From contig JAUPFV010000002.1 in the NCBI GenBank assembly GCA_036936605.1, forward strand, positions 217,675,046-217,739,045: 64,000 bases of DNA, written 5' to 3'. The notes beneath the pieces are model-generated. The model saw nothing but the letters and a program-made list of their open reading frames with translations. It did not search any database and was not told where the DNA came from. This stretch comes from Limnanthes douglasii subsp. nivea. Its lineage: Eukaryota > Streptophyta > Magnoliopsida > Brassicales > Limnanthaceae. The position numbers and the translations under genes were made by a program. Positions 57,011 to 64,000 of this stretch are shown in pieces. Numbering within the stretch: position 1 is the first letter of the stretch; every line of letters begins with the position of its first letter.

Positions 57011-57590
57011 TAAAATCTTCGCATTATATTTTGGATACTGCTGGTTTTGGTGTTTTGTTTTACAGATGGAGATCGGGAACTAAGAAATGAGTAATGATGA
57101 TTGGAGCTTTGAAGATGATGCGAGGACTAGCGAATCGGTGAATGTCAGATAGGATTTGAAGATTGAAGGTTCTGTTATGGCTTGTTATGGTGTTTGGCTG
57201 ATTCAAGCTCTGAATATCTAATTGGTGGCCTAAACTAATGAATTTATGAGGATCAACAGAATTGGGAACAAAAACTTTTCTAGGGTTTGGTCTACAATAT
57301 CGGATTTGGGGCTATTGGATTGGAAGCGATCTTGTAGGGATTGGATTTTAAATTGATCTTATTGCATATCCTCCATTTGCCTCTCTTCTTTAGGGAATTT
57401 TTTTGGCTCTCTGAAAGTTTCTACTAGAATTTTGGCTATGGTGGTTTTGGTGAATCGTAAAGCTTCTTGAGACTGAAGACTTTTTCATGATGTAATTGCC
57501 TTTTAAGTCCTTCATTTTGTTTGATAGCCTATTGGCACACAAAACTTTTGTAATTTCTCTATTTGGTAATATAGTTTTACTTTTGTTTAA

Positions 57591-58130
57591 AAAAAATCAT
57601 GTTTGTATTTGGGTATTTATTTAAAAGAATTTAAGTTGTGGATGGATTTTTGATAATATTTTAAACCTAACTTGTTATCATTAATATAATTTATTAATTT
57701 ATACTTAAGTGACTATTGGTAACTTATTTTTATAAAAATATAACAGTTAACTTAATAATTTAATAATTATCAAATTAAAATTTAAAAACATTATAATGTG
57801 ATTTAGATTTTTCACTTTCAGCTAAAAGTAATTAGATGAAAATTTAAATTATATTCTATGTGTTTAAAATAAATTTTTTAAATATATATAAATATAAATT
57901 TTAATAACATTAATTTAACCATAAATTTCTTATCATCTACAATTTCGGTGTATTTTGTCTAATTATTTTCCACCTACTTAATCACACACTATGTTAGAAG
58001 TATTGTTTGCAATTTTTTTAAACTAGTATTTAAAGCAGTTGAACCAAAATAATACATAGCATTTGGTGTTGTTCGGAGAAATCAAAGTTCTCAAAAAATA
58101 TCAAATATTCAAAAACCTTTTATATTAAAA
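57591..58130. other. AT-rich stretch without recognised feature
   Basis: It lies between the LINE poly(A) and relic H; no gene, LTR end or clear repeat. Confidence 0.5.
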
Positions 58131-61100
58131 AAACTCAACTAAACAATGTCGGAATTAGCTAACGTTGAATCTCATATTTTGGTAGCAGCAGATCTTTTTG
58201 GATATGATCATTCGAAATGTAGTAATTGAAGGACCATTTTCACCGCACATGTTTATAGGAAGTTTTCACCATCAGACACATGATGTCCAACATGTATCTG
58301 AAGTGTAAAGAAGGGTTACATTTGGAATAATATCATCATCATCGGTAGGATAATTATGATGAAAGTGATGATGCATTGACTTTTTCGATACCACGGTATC
58401 ACCCTTATGATAACCGATTGTCAAGACAAAATAACCGAACCTACCGTTCCAATTAAGAAGTCTCGTGGGTAAGGATTCCAGAGGCCAGTTTGACGGAGAA
58501 TCGGTCAGTATACGTAAATATCACCACCCCAAGCAAAATTACCCCCATTAAGATGAAGAAGCTAATATTTTATTTCATCACTATGTCAATAAAATATCAT
58601 GACAAAATAGACTCGAGTGAGACAATGAGTCACTTGAACTATATTGGTAATTGTCAAACTCTCGGATAACAAGATTTTACCCAATTGATGCCCACAATGG
58701 CATGAGAAACATCAGATGTCCACCCCCTGGTCAACCCACAAATCTTATGTGTTGTAAACTACAAATACTCTAAATGGGGAGCACATGAGACAAAGTATAA
58801 CATGGTCGCATCCTCATTGGCTCCACAAATACTAGAAAGAGACATATCTCCTAAATTAAACAATATAAGATGAATAAATACGATTGAACACTACATTAAT
58901 AAATTTTGAAATAAAATGATCGGGTTCAACTAGCTTCTATGTTAATTATTTTCTATGACCTTCTAGGTAGTGTACTAGCATGGCTCAATCAATGATCTTT
59001 GGGCTCAGTTCACAACTTTGATATATTATGAACATTGTTTAAAGACTAGTTCATCGGGAGAAAGGTGATCTAAAGAGACGTGGATTATATAATACATTAC
59101 AAACAAAAACCCAACGAGAGCTTACGAGAATACACAAAACGGTTTGTCCGAACTAAATATAATCTTGAGAGTTACCACAAGGTTGTGGTGTGTGTTATGT
59201 ACTGGTAGGGCATCATTCATCTTTTTCTAGGCGAGGATATTCTTAAACGAAACACATTGACCTTTGGTGATATCTTAGCCTAGGTCAAGATGCAAATTAA
59301 ATTCAACACATTTATGTGATAAAATTTCCATGAGGTACTAACCTGTGTCTTTCGTATCACCAACCACATAATAATACCAAGCCGATGACTATTGCTCCAC
59401 TCAAAATAACTAAACATTCTTCTAAATAACCACCAAAAAATATTCCCACAAAAACAGCAAGAGTCATAAAAGTAAAATTAAAAAATTCATCAGAGGTTTG
59501 GATTTTCACTACACTGATCTCATTGAAAATGTGGCAAACATATACAACGAGGAAAATTACATAATTCATTCGAGAATTGTAAAAACTATGGATTCCAAAA
59601 AATACTTAAAAAAGTTTTACAAATATCACAATATGAATGAGAATCAAACAGAAGACTGTCGACCCTAAAAGATAAGATTCATAATTTCATCGAAGATTGT
59701 ACGTTTATTAATTTTATCAATGTTAAGGCCGTTTCAACTTCAAATTAACACCCCAGCAAACCCGAAACGAATTCCTTGGGTTCGAGCCTCTTTAAGCATA
59801 GGCACCTGCCACAGCACCCTGGGTATTATAGACACTATAAATCTATAAGGAATGCGATAAATACTTAAAATTTAATCCATATTAACAATTAGTACCCTTC
59901 ATTTTTTGCATGATATTTATTTCCATAGTCAGCAACTCCTCACGAGAATATCACATGGTTGATCTCGAGATCTATCACCTAGGTTAGACTTTGGTTTACC
60001 TCTATCGAAGTTCATACCCCATCATAAGTTTTAGTGGTGCTGATTTGAGAGGGATAATAACACCTCATGAAGATGTAGTCATAGTCATTGTAGAGATCAT
60101 TAGAGTAGAAGTAAGAAAGATAAGGATAAATACTAGCAGTTTGGCAAATATCTTGTTAAAATATAACTATAAAAGAATAAGGCATAAAAATTTTAGCACC
60201 GTCAAAGAGGATCCTTATTATTTTTACCAACCAGATGATTTGGTTATGGAAGAGGTCCTGGATGTAGTCCTCAGATTATGAGAATGGAGAAGAATGTTTA
60301 ATTTTTTTTTAGTGGTGAACAAATGATCAACTTATAATGTTATCTTTGGAAGATCACATCTTAACGAGATGTACGCAATCGTATCAATGACGCATGAGTG
60401 CATTCGGTACATCGTCAATAGGAGGATCGTAATGATTCAAATCAATCATTATATAGCTCAAGATTACTACTTCGATTTCTTGAGACCCATCGTATAACAA
60501 CCATAAGGTACTCATATCATCATATACGCTATGGATGATCCAATAGACCCACCAACTTATAATGGAACAAAAACACTATAAAATATGTAACACAAGGGAC
60601 ATAACAAGTTGTTCGTATTAGAACTGATTCATAATTTGTAAGATCTTCGCAATATGTAATGGGTGTACCAGTTGAGGTAGCATGGTGAAATCCATAGATA
60701 ACAAGTTCGGACCGATCATGAAAAAGTGATGACCATTCTCACTCGAGAAATCTGAAGACATTGTAGCTAAAGTCAATAGACTAAGCCAAATAGGTAACAT
60801 CATATAAGCATTTTATCTTATCTATACTGCTAATCTAATGTTGGTAAAAAAATAAAAATTGCACATGTGTGGGGACTTTAAAGATAACAATAAAGTATGC
60901 TTGAATGATCTATTCCATGTTATACATATCGAACAACTAGTGGATATCACTTCAAGTAATATAATATTATCATTTATTAATTCTTGCTCATGTACAACCA
61001 GATAATGACACATCGAGATGGTGAAAAACATATTATCTTCAATATCAAACGAGGACAATAATGCTACAAGGTAATGAAATTTTACCTCAAAAATACTAGA

Positions 61101-61190
61101 TCAACTTACCATAGACTGGTAAATAAAATATTATCTAGCCAATTCGGATAAAATCTACAACCATATATTGATGGTATCCTTGTAACTTGT
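58130..61190 (+). mobile_element. relic H of a Tat-type Ty3/gypsy element
   Basis: The start ATGTCGGAATTAGCTAACG at 58146 may be its gag beginning. The gag core lies at about 58870-59280 (MNKYD, LGSVLAWL, then QKPNESLREYTKRFVRTKYN and LTFGDILA). The protease at about 60030-60180 has GADLRGIITPHEDVVIVIV and IRINTSSLANILL, with N-T-S instead of D-T-G. RT at about 60700-61190 reads KSEDIVAKVNRLSQIGNI and MCGDFKDNNKVCLNDLF, and stops before the YxDD box is readable. No LTRs recognised. Confidence 0.75.
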
Positions 61191-61669
61191 TCTTGAAAAA
61201 CAAAACTCACTAAAACTAACTACATTTCAACAAATTTTTAAAAAAAATACAACAAAAAATATGAATCAACCGGATGATGGAATTTATATAGATAAGCTAC
61301 ACTCGCCGGTGGATGCGCTACACCCGCTGGAGAAGTTAAAAAATTTCTTTAAAAAAATAGTTTTTCAGACTTAGTGCACATGTCAACCACTAGTTTAGTG
61401 GGGTTGAACCGGTGGTGCGTAGGTGCATCAAGCCTGAATCTACCCAACTGCAACATTGGTGCATGGTCTCAACACCATCTGTCCTAACCGGTGGAACCAT
61501 CGGTTCGAACCCCTAGTGTCATCGGTTAGAATGTGGTTCGTTTTAGTAGTTGTTATTTTATATTTTTTAGCTACGTTTTGTTTACTAAGTTTGATTTTTT
61601 TAAAATTGGAATTTTAAGGTGAGGATGCGACAGATGAATGCGCGGGAGATTTCAATACTAGTTACACTC
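61191..61669. other. unassigned stretch with CCGGTGG/CCACCGG words
   Basis: Repeated CGGTGG and ACCGG words (61297-61310, 61415-61425, 61487-61520) suggest a fold or a decayed TIR element, but no ends or target duplication could be defined. Confidence 0.35.
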
Positions 61670-63500
61670 ATGTCTTTTTCACCACCGAATACTATATGCA
61701 AGATGGATTATTTAAGTGGCTTAAGAAGATTGGAATACAAAACAATTTTGTTATCAACTGAAAACATTGGAATAAGATAAATAGTAGAAAGAATACTCGA
61801 ATATTTTTTAAATGCGAGAAATCATAATAATATATTCGAGTGGTACTCAAAAAGATCTCAAAATAAAGTTGACGGCAACAAAAAATATGGTTGTCATTTC
61901 GAGTTTAAAGGTACCATGGTAACTTCGGATTAATGATCGTTAGAAGTTATATTCGACATTCACAAATCACAACCATCCAAAAAATAAACACTTATACGGC
62001 CATTCATACGCATGATGTTTGAATAAATAAGAGTTAGGATTTATAAAACATTTTACCGTCATGGGGACTAGCTCTATAGAAATTTTGAACGAAGTAAAAA
62101 AGCATAATGCATCGTTGATATGTAATATATACAACGCTCGGCTATAAAAACTGGATGTTGGAGAAAGCCGGTCGGTCGCAGTAGCAATACTTGTTAGGGA
62201 AGCTCAAAGGAAATAATTATTTTGAATGACATAAATGTAACGAGTATGAAGGTTGTATTATTATTGATATTTTATTTGTGCATCCAGTTAGTGTGGATTT
62301 GTTATGGACATTTTTAATAGTGTTAATTATTGATAACACCTATAAGAAAATAAGGCATGAGATGCTAAAGATCATGAGAAATATGATAGCATTGGGATGG
62401 CTGTTGAAATTTAGACGCCATATGAAATTTGCATTTTTGCGATACAATTTATGCACGGTATACTGTATTGGCACCAGATTCGCGAGTGGCTATATAATGG
62501 CACAATCACCTTTGGAATCTTTTCATGATCATTGGAAGAGGTTATATATAATGATATGTACAAGCCTAACCAAGATAGATATTTTGAAAGAAACAATGGA
62601 TAAACTTGTAACTGATGTCATGCTAACCAACAATGATAGACACATAAAACACATTTACAAGATGGGTTTTGAAGTTGTTTATCCGAAAACATCCATTCTT
62701 TTCGAATGATTAGAGAAACATAAACACTCTGGACGTCCACATGCCAAACAAAAATTATTAATTGTTTCATCATCTACTAAACGAGACAAATCGCATTGGG
62801 AACATGTGAAAGATTCAGAAAAGACCAGTGAAACTTTGATGCCAAACCTTTTTAAAACTAATAAGGTTATCGTTCATAAAGGAACATGAATTTCACCCTG
62901 AATGAAGCCTGTTAATTTCGAACCACCAACACAAGCTAGTGGTCATACCATTCAAGCAGATAAACCTACGGCAGTTCGAACTCTTTCAATGTCGTCTCTA
63001 TCTAGTAATAGCATACCAAGATCCAATACCGGTTCAAAATAAATACTTAATGATCCAAAATTTTACTTGTAATGGTTTTCTCCTCACGTCAGACCTTTTA
63101 TAACCGCTATAAATGATGCTAGACCCCGATGGGAATTGTGGGCATCGTTCAATATCATATGAGTTGTCTGACCAAGAAGATGAGTGAGGGTGGTTAGAAA
63201 GGTAATTTATGATAAACTTACGGATGAGTTTGACGTTTACAACAAGATATATAATAGTAAAGAAGATTATTCAAAATTCGTTTAAAGTATATACTATTAT
63301 GGATTATCTGTTGGTCTAACTTATTAGATGACAATATCGGAGATGAGAATAATAATTGCAACAATGTTTCAGTTTATTGTATAATTTATATCACAATCGG
63401 GGTCGATGAATTGCAATTACATTTTTCTACCACTATGAGGTGTACCCCTCCGATGTCTAAAATGGTGGAAATTGAATTCAGCTTTTTTCAATAATAACCA
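61670..63500 (+). pseudogene. MULE-like transposase gene with FAR1-type and OTU-like domains, decayed
   Basis: A FAR1-like DNA-binding region at about 61870-61990 reads GCHFEFKGTMVTSD, then a HKSQPSKK histidine patch. The MULE transposase region, in the open frame 62278-62709, has LLWTFLIVLIIDNTYKK, which fits the D-containing VLIIDxTYKT motif of MULE transposases, then TRFASGYIMAQSPLESFHDH. After a Lys/Ser-rich linker, about 63080-63180 reads SPHVRPFITAIND and DPDGNCGHRSISYEL, the Asp/Cys signature of OTU cysteine proteases. A later NNNHYLNLDV (about 63490-63520) could hold the His. Stops and frameshifts are frequent. Plant genes joining MULE and OTU domains are known, so this is a relic of that kind. 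Confidence 0.65.
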
Positions 63501-63520
63501 TTATTTAAATTTAGATGTTT

Positions 63521-64000
63521 CATTTTACTTTAAAACTTTTTATCATACTAATTAGTCATCTGTCTCCTTATATTGTTTTATTTGTATATATAGTTTGCCA
63601 TTGCTGCTAATTGTCCATGTTTACAAATACATTTTACACGGACATCATCACATAGCACATAACAATGACGCATCAACTTGGAATTTATCATTACTAAGTA
63701 ACTGTAAAACAAGGTCGGAAACCTACCAACATCAATCCACAAACCAAGTTAAATGAATTTGTGTAATAATATATTAGTTTATTTTACTATATAAATTGTA
63801 TTGAATATACAATGCAAACCTTTTTATTTAATAGTAATAAAATAAAAAACATTAAAATAATTATATTGATACTTCCACTTGACATGTGTTTAATGTTAAT
63901 TTTTATTATCACTGTCACCCTATATTTAATTTTATGGTTACGTAAAAAGTAAAACAAACATACATCACAACAAATAATTTGAAATAAAATTTAAAATAAT
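63521..64000. other. AT-rich end of the window, nothing recognised
   Basis: Stops in all frames, no LTR end or TIR seen. Confidence 0.5.

Larger units (their letters stand above)
40985..57590 (+). mobile_element. L1-type LINE, degenerate, split by element G
   Basis: The 5' end is placed near the pyrimidine-rich start AGCTCCTCCTTCTTCCTC (about 40990). ORF1 and ORF2 follow, and the 3' end is a run of eight A after TTTGTTT (about 57580-57590). Removing element G and one copy of its target duplication (41701-52115) leaves about 6.2 kb, normal for a plant L1. The order DUF4283/zinc knuckle, endonuclease, RT and C-terminal RNase H matches plant L1. No target-site duplication could be recognised, so the exact ends are approximate. 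Confidence 0.85.

Noticed and set aside
57001..57590. possible extra gene after the LINE RNase H
   Set aside because: No frame longer than a few dozen codons; it is the LINE 3' untranslated region ending in poly(A).

Overview
The window is plant nuclear DNA, probably from a eudicot. It is AT-rich, has spliced genes with GT-AG introns, and is dominated by nested plant transposable elements. Two recognisable host-type genes are present. One is a spliced seed-maturation (SMP-type LEA) gene at 39314-40383 on the minus strand, with ABRE/G-box motifs upstream. The other is an intronless, full-length fatty acid 2-hydroxylase (FAH) copy at 36443-37156. I saw no tRNA, rRNA or CRISPR. Species cannot be fixed from the sequence alone. 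Left part, 1-29.5 kb: a graveyard of Ty3/gypsy elements of the Tat type (dual RNase H, LTRs starting TGATRA) in many states of decay. An LTR element entering from the left edge is inserted in the gag of a second element, and carries a hAT-like MITE in its LTR. Two relics on the plus strand follow (about 4.9-8.05 kb and 9.9-12.8 kb). Next is a longer 5'-truncated element (12.8-21.6 kb) with an antisense gene downstream of integrase, then a rearranged element (21.8-26.0 kb) whose second LTR carries a duplicate of the upstream flank. A minus-strand copia gag relic and its primer-binding region follow (26.0-28.65 kb). Middle part, 29.5-39.0 kb: the most interesting region, a set of Russian-doll insertions. 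A TTA-flanked TIR element (29585-37672) was split by a retroposed FAH copy, which has an 18-19 bp target duplication and a poly(A) tract. The 5' untranslated part of that retrogene was later hit by a 6.28-kb PIF/Harbinger transposon (30073-36355), which has a 464-aa DDE transposase, a divergent spliced Myb/SANT-like ORF, a third unrecognised ORF, an 84-86 bp tandem-repeat array between mirror-image TATA boxes, and its own MITE passenger. A 1.2-kb hAT-like non-autonomous element (37794-39020) follows. Right part, 39-64 kb: after the SMP gene comes a degenerate L1-type LINE (about 41.0-57.6 kb; DUF4283/zinc knuckle, endonuclease, RT, RNase H). It is interrupted by a 10.4-kb Tat element (41701-52110) with two nearly identical LTRs and a perfect 5-bp target duplication. 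That element also carries an antisense multi-exon gene with its own TATA box, homologous to the antisense gene at 18-21 kb. The window ends with another Tat relic (58.1-61.2 kb) and a decayed MULE-like gene that joins a FAR1/MULE transposase to an OTU-protease-like domain (61.7-63.5 kb). Almost every element is dead: protease DTG motifs are altered in each of the four copies where the motif can be read, and most frames are broken. The FAH retrogene, the SMP gene and the Harbinger transposase are the intact reading frames.
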